A stretch of 64,000 nucleotides of DNA, from positions 130,750 through 194,749 of the forward strand of contig JBFIES010000008.1 of NCBI GenBank assembly GCA_041603235.1. Direction: 5' to 3'. The position numbers and the translations under genes are program-made. The stretch is from Panacagrimonas sp041603235. Its GTDB lineage: Bacteria > Pseudomonadota > Gammaproteobacteria > Nevskiales > Nevskiaceae. The notes beneath the pieces are model-generated. The model did not search any database. It was not told the origin of the DNA and saw nothing but the letters and a program-made list of their open reading frames with translations. Below, in pieces: positions 25,791 to 34,011 of the stretch (positions are counted from its first letter, which is position 1; the number at the start of each line of letters is the position of its first letter).

Positions 25791-25910
25791 GCAGTCTCCC
25801 CCTCTTCCTCATGCTGACCGTACGGTCTCTGCCGTTTCAATTCCTTTTTTGCCGCAGATCAAACCGCTGCATGTGCGTGCAAAACCCTATCGCTGCACGA
25901 TAAGCAAAGA

Positions 25911-25929
25911 CCCGATCATCGGATAGGGG
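25911..25929 (-). promoter_or_regulatory. candidate operator, copy 1 (upstream of the MalT-like gene)
   Basis: Read on the plus strand: CCCGATCATCGGATAGGGG; read towards the regulator gene it is the complement. It matches copy 2 (26492-26510) in 16 of 19 bases, in the same orientation relative to the gene it precedes. It contains the near-palindrome CCGATCATCGG. It is 121 bases from the MalT-like start codon. Confidence 0.5.
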
Positions 25930-25986
25930 TTTAATTGGGCCAATCGGGGGTTATTCGTGGCCAGACAGGCCTTGCATGAGATTGAG

Positions 25987-26340
25987 TCAGGTCTCGACTA
26001 CGGTAACCGTTGCCCCTTCGAGCTCCTTTGTCACAACCACCTGACAACCCAATCTCGTTCCAGCTTCCGGGCTGGTACCAATAAACTCGAGCAATTCGGT
26101 CTCATCGCGTCGTGGCCCAGCAATATCCCGGACTTGATCTGCCTCAATCCGCACGTGACAAGTGCCGCAAGCACAGTTTCCGCCGCAGTCGCCATCGATG
26201 CCAGCGACCTGGTTTCGGGTTGCCACTTCCATGAGCGAATCCCCTACTCTGGCCTGCACGTTCCTGGCCACACCATCGCGATCAACATAGCGAAAACTGA
26301 CACTTCTCACTGCATCAACTGTTTCACTAATGTCATCCAT
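25987..26340 (-). CDS. [2Fe-2S] ferredoxin (adrenodoxin/P450-redoxin type)
   Basis: A 117-residue electron carrier. Cluster ligands follow the vertebrate/P450-type pattern C-x5-C-x2-C in GDCGGNCACGTCHV, with the fourth cysteine about 37 residues later in RLGCQVVVT. Such ferredoxins usually donate electrons to a cytochrome P450 or ring oxygenase. No P450, ferredoxin reductase or oxygenase gene is present in the window, so the partner must lie elsewhere. It is on the minus strand between the MalT-like regulator and the divergent DUF1329 gene. No good Shine-Dalgarno is obvious. Confidence 0.93.
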   Translation of the reverse strand: MDDISETVDAVRSVSFRYVDRDGVARNVQARVGDSLMEVATRNQVAGIDGDCGGNCACGTCHVRIEADQVRDIAGPRRDETELLEFIGTSPEAGTRLGCQVVVTKELEGATVTVVET

Positions 26341-26682
26341 CTATATTCTGCTCCTCGGGCTTGGCGTTATAGGTCTGGCATCTCACTAGGCGAATAGACA
26401 AATGAATTGCCAGCCTCGCTGAAAACGGCTTGGTCGGACAAAAAAGAACAGACCTCGCCGTGAGGATGATGGACAAGCATGCGGACATAGGCCCCCACCC
26501 AATGATCGGGGCATAAATTTTTTGATTGGAGCACATTGCTTTTGGACTAACAGATGAGTTGGCATGGCGCATTGGTCTGCGACCCAATCCAGGCTCATCC
26601 GGCGACCGAGATACTCAGAATGTCAGCGCTTGTTGTTTCAGCTACCGCAATCCGAAATTCACTTCAGGCCCGTTGAAAAGAT
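26341..26682. other. 342-base control region between ferredoxin and DUF1329 genes
   Basis: There is no convincing gene here: a minus-strand open frame of 84 codons overlaps the ferredoxin start and has no recognisable features. The region holds a copy of the 19-bp motif at 26492-26510 and an AT-rich stretch (26514-26526) with TTGATT that could be part of a promoter reading towards DUF1329. It would also contain the ferredoxin promoter on the other strand. Confidence 0.6.
26492..26510 (+). promoter_or_regulatory. candidate operator, copy 2 (upstream of the DUF1329 gene)
   Basis: Minus-strand reading CCCGATCATTGGGTGGGGG, which differs from copy 1 at three positions, each a transition. It lies 173 bases before the DUF1329 start and 152 bases before the divergent ferredoxin start. 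A MalT-type activator binding site is the simplest explanation. Confidence 0.5.
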
Positions 26683-28059
26683 ATGCACATCCGAAAATTC
26701 GACCGACTCTTCAGTCGACGGAAGTTCCTCTCTGACGCCGCCAAGGGCGTGCTGAGCACCGGCGTGTTGGGCTCGACCTGGGACGCCATCGCAGCCAGTG
26801 GAGAGATCAACAAAGCCTATCCCGATGAATTGCTGTCGATTGAGGCCTATACCAAGGGCAAGATCAAGACGGGTGACATGATCACCTCGGCCAACGTCGA
26901 GCATGTCCGTGATCTGCTGGAACCCATTCGCTACGAGCAGATTCTCAAGCATGGACGTCAGCTGCGCGTGGTCAAGACCACGTCGGATCTGATGAAAACA
27001 TCTCCCTGGGAATACATCGAGGCAACGCTTGCCAATGCTGGCAAGGCCAAGTTCGACGAAAAGGGAAACGTGGTTGCGCCAGATGGCAGGCCATGGATCG
27101 GCGGCAACCCATTCCCGAATCCCAAGAGCGCGATCGAACTCATGGCCGCTCAGACCCTGAACTGGGGTCGTCATGACGCTGTGACATATGCCACTGAAAT
27201 ACAGGTCATTGATAGCAACGGAAAGAAGCGCCATCACTATGCCGGCGCTCTTGTCGAGCTCGCGCCGGTCGGCCGCGTGGTCATGGAGCCCAAGCCCTAC
27301 TGGCCAGAGCACATGGACAAGATGCGATTCTTCAATGTGGTCTTCACCGAGCCAAACCAGTTTGCGGGCACGTCTTTCCTGAGCATCTGGGATTACGATC
27401 ACAGCACTTTTCCAAAGCTCTACGGATATGTTCCGGAGTTCAGGCGAGTACGTCAGTTTCCAACCAACCAGCGCTTCGAACCCTTGGTGCCAGGACTGTC
27501 TCTGTATCTGTCTGATGCCTGGGGCGCCGGAGATCCTCTATATACCTGGGGCAATTACAAGATCATCAACAGAGGTCCATTCCTGGGCGGGCTGAGTGGC
27601 GGCTGGAACGCGGATGACCCCGACTGGAAGCACGAAACCCATGGCGGCCCCAACGGTGACTCATTCTGGAATGCCGACGTCGAGATGATCCCGGAGGTCA
27701 TCACAATAGAAGCACAACCCACAGGCTTTCCAAGAGCACCCGTATCCAAGAAGAGGGTCTGGTTCGATGCCCGAAACGGGCTGCTGGCAGGCATGATCTC
27801 TTATGACCGTCAGGGCCTGCCGTTCCGTTCATTTGATGGGGCTTACGCGCACTACGAATCCGGCGACAAGAAATTCATGGACGGCAAGCATCCTTACTGG
27901 AGTTGGGGGCACGTGACCGCTTCCAATATCCAGACGGGCGAAGTCTCCCGCCTGGAGCAGGTCAGGCAAGTCGACAATCACGTCAGCGGCGCCAATCACC
28001 CCAAGACATATGATGACTACATGACGCAGGCAGCCGTTGTTCGCATGGGCAAAGTCTGA
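26683..28059 (+). CDS. DUF1329 family protein with Tat signal
   Basis: A 458-residue exported protein of the DUF1329 family (lipoprotein-sorting-like fold, related to LolA/LolB-type hydrophobic carriers). The N-terminus carries a twin-arginine motif SRRKFL followed by a hydrophobic stretch to about residue 38, so export in folded form is expected. The body contains WPEHMDKMRFFNVVFTEPNQ, WDYDHSTFPKLYGYVPEFRR and WFDARNGLLAGMISYDRQG, regions characteristic of the family. DUF1329 genes in other proteobacteria are induced during growth on hydrophobic substrates such as steroids, terpenes and alkanes, often next to LuxR-type activators; here a MalT-like one is two genes away. Biochemical role unknown. 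Confidence 0.87.
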   Translation: MHIRKFDRLFSRRKFLSDAAKGVLSTGVLGSTWDAIAASGEINKAYPDELLSIEAYTKGKIKTGDMITSANVEHVRDLLEPIRYEQILKHGRQLRVVKTTSDLMKTSPWEYIEATLANAGKAKFDEKGNVVAPDGRPWIGGNPFPNPKSAIELMAAQTLNWGRHDAVTYATEIQVIDSNGKKRHHYAGALVELAPVGRVVMEPKPYWPEHMDKMRFFNVVFTEPNQFAGTSFLSIWDYDHSTFPKLYGYVPEFRRVRQFPTNQRFEPLVPGLSLYLSDAWGAGDPLYTWGNYKIINRGPFLGGLSGGWNADDPDWKHETHGGPNGDSFWNADVEMIPEVITIEAQPTGFPRAPVSKKRVWFDARNGLLAGMISYDRQGLPFRSFDGAYAHYESGDKKFMDGKHPYWSWGHVTASNIQTGEVSRLEQVRQVDNHVSGANHPKTYDDYMTQAAVVRMGKV

Positions 28060-28198
28060 GCACAGTTGAGACTGATGCACTCAGATCACACTGAGGCATT
28101 CAACATCGCCGTGTTCGGGGTCACTGCGCCTTCCACGGCGTCCGACCCTTCTCTGCTGCCTTAGGCAATTGATTTTCCGAAATCGAATGGCAGGGATT

Positions 28199-28939
28199 TC
28201 AAGTGCTCTGGCCAGACTTCACGCTCCCCCGTGCCCTGAATAACTGGAGTGCGAATTGCCCCGCCGGATGCAGCGAGAATGAACGAACATCCGCCCTGCA
28301 AGTCACTGGTGCTTCTTCCAGTGTCGGCAAGCGAATCCCGTACTCTCTGGGCAGGAGCACGGGTGCAGCCATGCAGGCGAACGTCAGATCAGCAGCGGTA
28401 AACCTGTCGCCCAGCAGATAAGGCCTGCCGTCCCTCAAGCGAGCTTCAACATTGTCAAAGGTCCGCTGAATTGCTCCCAGACCTCGTTCAACCTTGTCTG
28501 CGGTTGGCTCGAGCAGCGACGAAAGAAACGCACGCATCAACGGAAACATGACGGGTGCTATCGCTCGCTGCCAATAGGGCACCCCCTGCCCCGCAACTTT
28601 GAGCAAATTCCGTGTGTCTTCATTCAGCCAATGGTGATAGACCCACCGGCGACTCTCTACACCCAGTTGCGTGCTGAAATCTTCCTCGAGTGCCTTGATT
28701 TCAACATTCAGCGCAACGGGATAAAGCTTTCTTGCATCGGGCAACTGTTTGTCGATATGAAAAAGAATACGCGAGGAATCAGTGATGACCTCGGCACCAT
28801 CAATCAGCACCGGGACTCGGCGCCCCCAGCCACGCATACCCGTGGCCAAGTAATGAAAGCCCTGAAGATGCGCTTCTTCCCGATAATCTCGTCCCGCATG
28901 AAAGAGTCCCCAACGGGCTTTTTCACAGTAATGACTCAT
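28199..28939 (-). CDS. glutathione S-transferase family protein
   Basis: A 246-residue GST. The thioredoxin-like N-terminal domain has the catalytic motif SHYCEKARW, VPVLIDGAEVITDSSRILFH (cis-Pro and the glutathione-binding E/D-S) and a helical C-terminal domain with LLGDRFTAADLTFACMAAP. The ATG at 28939 starts in the middle of the first beta strand. In-frame codons upstream encode LITIP, which matches the strand seen in relatives, back to a CTG (28954) and then a TAG (28975). The true start may therefore be CTG. Substrate unknown. It is downstream of a crotonase gene on the same strand with a 101-base gap. Confidence 0.85.
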   Translation of the reverse strand: MSHYCEKARWGLFHAGRDYREEAHLQGFHYLATGMRGWGRRVPVLIDGAEVITDSSRILFHIDKQLPDARKLYPVALNVEIKALEEDFSTQLGVESRRWVYHHWLNEDTRNLLKVAGQGVPYWQRAIAPVMFPLMRAFLSSLLEPTADKVERGLGAIQRTFDNVEARLRDGRPYLLGDRFTAADLTFACMAAPVLLPREYGIRLPTLEEAPVTCRADVRSFSLHPAGQFALQLFRARGSVKSGQST

Positions 28940-29040
28940 CGGAATCGTGATCAGCCTGGTGCGCGTCTGGGTCTAGGCTGCGTTCAGGGCCAGGCTCCGC
29001 TTGATGATTCGCGCTGTGCGCTCAAAGTCAGCTCGCTGCT

Positions 29041-29859
29041 TCAGATCGAACGGGGTTTGAAGGGTTTTGCGCTGCCCCCTGACTTCTGATTATTGGCCAC
29101 CGAGATTCGCTGATTGCTTCGCCCCATGACACGTCGCTGCCAGCGTCTTTCTGCGCCAAGAGACTCCGATTCCTCGGCGTCCCAGGACTCCTGCAATAGA
29201 AATTTGGATGCAGCAACCGCATCGGGGGAACGCGTAATGATTTCGGCGCAGAGACGCTCGGCGGCTGCCAGTGGATCGGCGTCAACATGGCTGACAAGCC
29301 CCATCTCGTGCGCTTGCTCGCCACTGACGACCCTTCCCGTGAAGCAAAGCTCTTTGGCAAGGTCAATGCCCACCAACTCTCGAAGCAAAGTGGGCCCGCC
29401 CATGTCCGGAACCAGCCCCCACTTGGCCTCCATGATCGACAGTCGCGCATCAGGCGCACTAAATCTGATGTCAGCGCCCAGCGCCAATTGCAGGCCTGCG
29501 CCAAAACAATTGCCATGAACTGCTGCGATGACGGGCACGCCCAGCTCACGCCAACCCATGGACCAGCGCTGGAAGTCATTGCGCATGGGCTGCCAGAGCT
29601 TGGCATAACCCAGCGCTGCCTTGGCCGGGGTTTTCATCACCGATTGCACATCCAGACCCGCGCAGAATGACGGCCCCTCGCCGCTCAGGATGACGGCTCG
29701 GCAGTGCCGGTCAGCCTTGAGCCTTTCGCTGGCCTTGTTAACCGCGTGAAGCATCTGAAAATCCATGCCATTGTGCTTGTCACTTCGAGTCAGGCGCACA
29801 TGGGCAATCTGCTCTCGCTTCTCGATGCAAACCCGATCATCAATTTGTTCGATATCCAT
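29041..29859 (-). CDS. enoyl-CoA hydratase/crotonase family protein
   Basis: A 272-residue crotonase. The oxyanion motifs are LSGEGPSFCAGLDV and AVHGNCFGAGLQLALGADIR, and the catalytic segment is SIMEAKWGLVPDMGGPTLLRELVG, with both a glutamate (MEAKWG) and an aspartate (PDMGG) in the usual positions. This fits hydratase or dienoyl-CoA isomerase activity. It starts four bases after the unknown helical gene, so both are probably one transcript, and is followed by the GST gene. It may belong to a beta-oxidation-like pathway with the second crotonase at 13.8 kb, but the substrate is not visible. Confidence 0.88.
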   Translation of the reverse strand: MDIEQIDDRVCIEKREQIAHVRLTRSDKHNGMDFQMLHAVNKASERLKADRHCRAVILSGEGPSFCAGLDVQSVMKTPAKAALGYAKLWQPMRNDFQRWSMGWRELGVPVIAAVHGNCFGAGLQLALGADIRFSAPDARLSIMEAKWGLVPDMGGPTLLRELVGIDLAKELCFTGRVVSGEQAHEMGLVSHVDADPLAAAERLCAEIITRSPDAVAASKFLLQESWDAEESESLGAERRWQRRVMGRSNQRISVANNQKSGGSAKPFKPRSI

Positions 29860-29863
29860 TGAT

Positions 29864-30700
29864 CTATTGACTCAGCAATGCGTCAAGACGAGACGCAGAA
29901 GGTTTCGATAATTTGGAGCGCAAAGCTGAAAGCATGGGCAGAAGATCATGCTCGGCTCCGGCTTCCAGCAAGTGCGCACCCACCTGTTCGTCAGGATGGG
30001 ACAAGGCTGCCTCGACCAGGCGCGCGCGCAAATTTTCACTCACGCCCAGGAGCAGGGCCATGACAGCGCCACCAAGATTCAACTCCTTCTGGGCGGATAC
30101 GCTGACAACTTTCTGAAGACGCTCGTCACTCATCAGGCCGACTACTTCCTCAAGGCGATCCGGTGATTCCACGAAGAAGCCGATGCGCAGCATGGCTTCA
30201 TCATCCAGAACAGCCATGCTTGCCTTGATCTGTTCGTCGCTCAGGGCATCAACGAACCTGGCCATGGCGATGTACTCACGACGCTTCAAGACCTCCCGAG
30301 TCACCGCGACGACCAGGGACACCGGAATACGACGAAGAAGATCGACCGCGCTGCGCGGGTCAATCTGCAGCGTGACTTCGGTGTTGAACGCAAGCGAGAC
30401 CCGCTTGGCAATATCGGCAGCTTCGTCCGGGGGGAGCAACCCGGCAACCCTTGAACCCAAGGTAGGGCCAAGGGCCTTTTCCGCGACAATCGCCTTCAGC
30501 GCCTTGGGGAGCAGACGCGACGACGCGACAACCTTCTGCAACCGCTCGCGATCGCCGTCAAAAAGCATGGATGTGCACGCATTCCGAAGCTGTCGAAGTG
30601 CCTCAACGTCGAGGCCCTCCATGTTGGCGATGGTGGCTTCATCGCATCCGAGCAGACGCGCCAGTTTGAGATGTTCAGCCTGAAGGGCGAGTTGATTCAT
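29864..30700 (-). CDS. unknown alpha-helical-repeat protein
   Basis: I do not recognise a named family. The 278-residue protein is almost wholly alpha-helical, with repeated helical pairs and recurrent leucine/valine spacing (SLVVAVTREVLKRREYIAMA; AMLRIGFFVESPDRLEEVVG; ERLQKVVASSRLLPKALKAI). This suggests a HEAT- or DUF2336-like solenoid used for protein binding. It has no signal peptide or membrane helix. ATG 30700 has AGG eight bases upstream; a GTG at 30709 directly after the preceding stop is the alternative. It forms a close pair with the small gene upstream. Confidence 0.65.
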   Translation of the reverse strand: MNQLALQAEHLKLARLLGCDEATIANMEGLDVEALRQLRNACTSMLFDGDRERLQKVVASSRLLPKALKAIVAEKALGPTLGSRVAGLLPPDEAADIAKRVSLAFNTEVTLQIDPRSAVDLLRRIPVSLVVAVTREVLKRREYIAMARFVDALSDEQIKASMAVLDDEAMLRIGFFVESPDRLEEVVGLMSDERLQKVVSVSAQKELNLGGAVMALLLGVSENLRARLVEAALSHPDEQVGAHLLEAGAEHDLLPMLSALRSKLSKPSASRLDALLSQ

Positions 30701-30709
30701 GCCGGACAC

Positions 30710-30934
30710 CTACCCGAACAGCACTTTGCGAACCACCGGCCGCAGCAAGGCTGGAACCAGTCGCAAGGAATGATTGGCAGAGTCTTCGAGCAGCTGCTTC
30801 TGACGCTGCCGGGCAGCGTCGACTGCCCTGGCGAATTCGGCCAGGGAGGCCTCTGACACGCCGGACAGGTCCGGCAATTCCGATGCGGCAGGACCTAGTG
30901 TGCTGCGCAGCGTATCCATCGCATTCTGTTTCAT
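30710..30934 (-). CDS. small unknown helical protein
   Basis: A 74-residue protein, helical throughout, with a polar centre (EFARAVDAARQRQKQLLEDS) and an amphipathic C-terminus LRLVPALLRPVVRKVLFG that may touch a membrane or partner. No known family is recognised. It ends at the start of the helical-repeat gene, so the two are probably co-translated. It lies about 100 bases after mshQ on the same strand; whether it belongs to the pilus transcript is uncertain. Confidence 0.6.
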   Translation of the reverse strand: MKQNAMDTLRSTLGPAASELPDLSGVSEASLAEFARAVDAARQRQKQLLEDSANHSLRLVPALLRPVVRKVLFG

Positions 30935-31011
30935 GAAGATTCAAGTAGGGCGGTCTTGGTTGGCAGTCAGAGGGTAACCTGATTCCACCGTAATCAATGA
31001 ACTGCCCAGCC

Positions 31012-31036
31012 GGTCACAGTCCTGGCCACGGTGACC
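31012..31036 (-). repeat. inverted repeat directly after the mshQ stop
   Basis: GGTCAC and GTGACC, separated by 13 bases, sit immediately downstream of the mshQ stop codon. This could be a weak RNA hairpin at the end of the mshO-P-Q transcript, but there is no U-run, so intrinsic termination is not supported. Confidence 0.3.
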
Positions 31037-33607
31037 TCAGAACGTCTCGCGAAGATAGATCTGTTCATCCACATCGTTGCTGTGGACACCGAAGCTGGCG
31101 ACGCCGCTGGCCGCTTCGCCGTAAACATCATCCCCATCAGCGTCGATGCCGAGCCACAGCGGCCCTCCGACCGTCAAAGTCACGTTGCCTATCGAGGCTG
31201 GTTGAGGTGCTGCCAGGCGAATCTGAGCTTGCCCCAGGTTCACCGCTTCGATGTTGGAAACACTCGTGACTGCCGCAAGATCGCCCGAGAGCGCTGTGGA
31301 CGACACGGTAGTGCAGGAATCTGCGCTCTCCTGACGGAAGCCCTGCGCAGCACTCACGAACACTTCAGTGCCGTAAATCACTTCAAGTGGAAGCAGTTCG
31401 GATCCATAGGCATTGCGCACAAACAGCTGCCCGAACCGTTGCTGTTGGCCACCGCCATCGAAGGCGATGCCATTGCCGACACTGGCCTCACCAAAACTCA
31501 ATGGTGTCGTCACAGGGTCTGCGTAACTGATTCCGTCGGAATCGGTAAGCGCGCCCGCCACCAGCTGCACCTCCAGATCAAAACTGGGTTCGGCTGCGCC
31601 GCGCGGGACAGACAACTGTGCGCTCGTGGCGTACTGCACCTGCGCCCTGCCACCCGAAAGCGCCGTGATCGGGTTGTCGTTGGCGGGGACTAGGCTTGTA
31701 TCCAGAATCAGCGGTGACGAATCCAGAGCATTGATGGCTGTATAGCTCGGCGCCCCAGCCTGACCCGGCAGCTTGAACAATAAGCCTGTGTAATTGAGGG
31801 TGCGGCTGCCGGAAGCGCTGACGGCTTCAATTTCAGCTATCGGCGAAAGTGAAAAGGAAAACGGCTGACCAATGTAGGTGAATGTTGTGCAGGCTGGGCC
31901 GAGGCTTGGCGTATTGCGGCTGAGCAAACGGAAATGATCAGGAACGAAGCGCCCGACGCCAACCGTCGCGTCAATGATCCGCTCCGATACCGGTGTTCCG
32001 TCTCCCACGTCGACTAACGCAAAGTCAGCATCCCGGACCTGCAGGTTGAAGGTTCCAGCTTCAGAGTATCGGGCGGTCTGGGTCTCCAGGGTTCCAGAGC
32101 CTGTACCCGTCCAGGAATCAGCGGTCAGGCTTCCCTGTCGTGTACCCCGGATCGTCGAAGCAATATTCATCTCCGGCACTCCGTTGTAAGCACTGGTGAT
32201 GTTGCCCAGCGCGTTGTACGCGGTCACCTGGACTGTGAACGGTCGCCCCGCGCGGTGAACCGGTGATCCGCTAGCACCGGTCTGGTTCAGAGTCTGACTC
32301 GTTCCTGCCGTCAGACTATCCGCATGACTGGCGCGCACCGTCAGCTGGTCGGGACGAACCGCAAAGGCGTCTCTGGAACATCCGAACTGGGTATTGTCAC
32401 CGCTGCGGGCCAGGACCCGCGCTTTGCGCAGCGCATCCTGGTAACTGAGCGAAAATCGCTTTCGCCCTGCGTCAGAAGCAAGGAAGCTGACGCTGCCCAG
32501 ACCCTGCACAACGCCCCAGGTGCTGCGACAACCGAAGCTGTCCAGAGCGCCGCTGTCATCACTGGCATCCAGAAGGTCAAGGCTCACGCTGCCCTCGTAG
32601 GCTTCATTCAGCGCAGTGCCAGTAGCGTCCAGTGCCACCACATCCAGTTCAAAACTGACGCCCGATCGCTTGGTGGTAATGACACCGTTCAGACCGTCAC
32701 CCGCCGCATCGACAATGTTGAAGTCCCCGGAGACGCCACCGACGGCATTGCCAAAAACCAGAATGATGTCGTCCCAGGAGAATGTATCTCGATTGCCGTC
32801 GGAAATGGTGCCAGAGGTCACCGTCAAGGTATGTGCCCCGGCACCCAGCGATGTGGCGACAGGGAGGATCAGCGGGTCCGTCACCGAACCCACATTGGCC
32901 GGCACGGTGCCGATGAGGTTGCCATTTATGGCGACCGTGCCATCAGTAGCGTTGACATCGCGGACGCGGTACAGACGCACTTCAGCCAGAATCTGGGGCG
33001 TCGACAAGGCGAAGGGAATATCGACTATCAGTCCGCCCGAAGCATCGGGATACCAGGCACTTGGCGAGCTGAGGTCATCTTCGTAGTCGTCGTCAATGTC
33101 GTGGTCATCGCCGACATTCCGCCGCTGCGTGAGCATGATGCTGGAGGAGTCCTGGGCACTGAGAAGGACCATGGCACTGAACCCGATGTCGTTCACCTTG
33201 TCGCCAGGGCATGGCGCGCCAATCTCATTAGCCGGGTCGCTGGTATCCAGGCAACCCGGATCGGGAAAAATGGTGTGAGTCCCCGAGCTGAGCGTCAACG
33301 GACTACTGAATGTAAAGGTGTTGCCCGACAGGCTGCCGGGGCGAGAGACGCCATTGATCCAGACTTCGGGCAAATGATCCTGCAGGGAAAGCGGATTCTC
33401 GAGTGCGACGGCCGTGATAGTGCTGGGCTGTGTCAGGTGGAAACGCGTCGGATAGGCAAGCATCTGCTCTCGCGTCACCGGATCTGCAGGCGTCAGGTCG
33501 TTACGCTGTTCAGCCCCAATATGCTGGTGCCCTTCAAGACGGATATCTGCAAGGACCGCGGTGCTGAGCAGCGACAGAAGCATGCCTGTTCGAAACAGCC
33601 TCTTCAT
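31037..33607 (-). CDS. mshQ: MSHA biogenesis protein MshQ (DUF6701, adhesin-like)
   Basis: An 856-residue exported protein (signal peptide MKRLFRTGMLLSLLSTAVLA). It is a string of beta-rich domains: an N-terminal pseudo-lectin-like part, a calcium-loop-like acidic cluster (DDHDIDDDYEDD, about residue 170), Ig-like repeats, and the C-terminal DUF6701 domain ending in ASFGVHSNDVDEQIYLRETF, the conserved tail of MshQ proteins. Relatives may sit at the pilus tip or surface and contribute to adhesion, but this is not proven. It overlaps mshP by four bases as the last gene of the minus arm. It is shorter than some Vibrio homologues, consistent with fewer beta repeats. Confidence 0.88.
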   Translation of the reverse strand: MKRLFRTGMLLSLLSTAVLADIRLEGHQHIGAEQRNDLTPADPVTREQMLAYPTRFHLTQPSTITAVALENPLSLQDHLPEVWINGVSRPGSLSGNTFTFSSPLTLSSGTHTIFPDPGCLDTSDPANEIGAPCPGDKVNDIGFSAMVLLSAQDSSSIMLTQRRNVGDDHDIDDDYEDDLSSPSAWYPDASGGLIVDIPFALSTPQILAEVRLYRVRDVNATDGTVAINGNLIGTVPANVGSVTDPLILPVATSLGAGAHTLTVTSGTISDGNRDTFSWDDIILVFGNAVGGVSGDFNIVDAAGDGLNGVITTKRSGVSFELDVVALDATGTALNEAYEGSVSLDLLDASDDSGALDSFGCRSTWGVVQGLGSVSFLASDAGRKRFSLSYQDALRKARVLARSGDNTQFGCSRDAFAVRPDQLTVRASHADSLTAGTSQTLNQTGASGSPVHRAGRPFTVQVTAYNALGNITSAYNGVPEMNIASTIRGTRQGSLTADSWTGTGSGTLETQTARYSEAGTFNLQVRDADFALVDVGDGTPVSERIIDATVGVGRFVPDHFRLLSRNTPSLGPACTTFTYIGQPFSFSLSPIAEIEAVSASGSRTLNYTGLLFKLPGQAGAPSYTAINALDSSPLILDTSLVPANDNPITALSGGRAQVQYATSAQLSVPRGAAEPSFDLEVQLVAGALTDSDGISYADPVTTPLSFGEASVGNGIAFDGGGQQQRFGQLFVRNAYGSELLPLEVIYGTEVFVSAAQGFRQESADSCTTVSSTALSGDLAAVTSVSNIEAVNLGQAQIRLAAPQPASIGNVTLTVGGPLWLGIDADGDDVYGEAASGVASFGVHSNDVDEQIYLRETF

Positions 33608-34011
33608 GATCCAAATACCTTGGCCTGAAGACTGCGGGAAACAAAATCCAGGCTGCCGTAGTCGCCGAAGTGCGCACTCACATCGAGAACAAAATACGGC
33701 CGGGTTCCTACTGGCATTTCATGCAGGGTGCGATTGCAGACAACCTCGATCTCGAAGCCGGCCAGGCTGGACTCGCTCAGCGTAAAACTGTTCGTTGCCG
33801 GGCAGGCGCCAGTTGCAGTTGCCTGGTTCACCGCCCAGGCCATTCCACTTCTGGCTGCATAGCCTGCCCGTACGGACTGTACATTCATGGCCGGCGTGAG
33901 GTGCTGCACCGCCACCATATTGATCAGATAGGCCCCCATGGCCGACAGCACAACCATGAGAAACAAGGCTGATATCAGTGCAAAACCTGATGCTGCGCTC
34001 AAATTCTTCAT
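33604..34011 (-). CDS. mshP: MSHA minor pilin-like protein MshP
   Basis: A 135-residue PilX-like protein. The N-terminus SGFALISALFLMVVLSAMGAYL is the hydrophobic helix, and the segment just before it (MKNLSAA) resembles a non-canonical prepilin leader. A pair of cysteines (ACPATNSF and VVCNRTLHEM) could form a disulphide in the globular head. It overlaps mshO and mshQ by four bases on each side, typical of the mshO-P-Q minor pilin group. Confidence 0.88.
   Translation of the reverse strand: MKNLSAASGFALISALFLMVVLSAMGAYLINMVAVQHLTPAMNVQSVRAGYAARSGMAWAVNQATATGACPATNSFTLSESSLAGFEIEVVCNRTLHEMPVGTRPYFVLDVSAHFGDYGSLDFVSRSLQAKVFGS

Noticed and set aside
26333..26587. Small minus-strand frame of 84 codons upstream of the ferredoxin
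   Set aside because: It overlaps the ferredoxin start, has no recognisable features and covers the putative control region.
26659..27402. Minus-strand open frame of 247 codons opposite the DUF1329 gene
   Set aside because: It is a shadow of the DUF1329 coding sequence with no domain features; the plus-strand protein has clear family motifs.
32324..33628. Plus-strand open frame of 434 codons opposite mshQ
   Set aside because: Antisense shadow of a recognised gene, low-complexity composition and no signature; mshQ overlaps mshP as expected.
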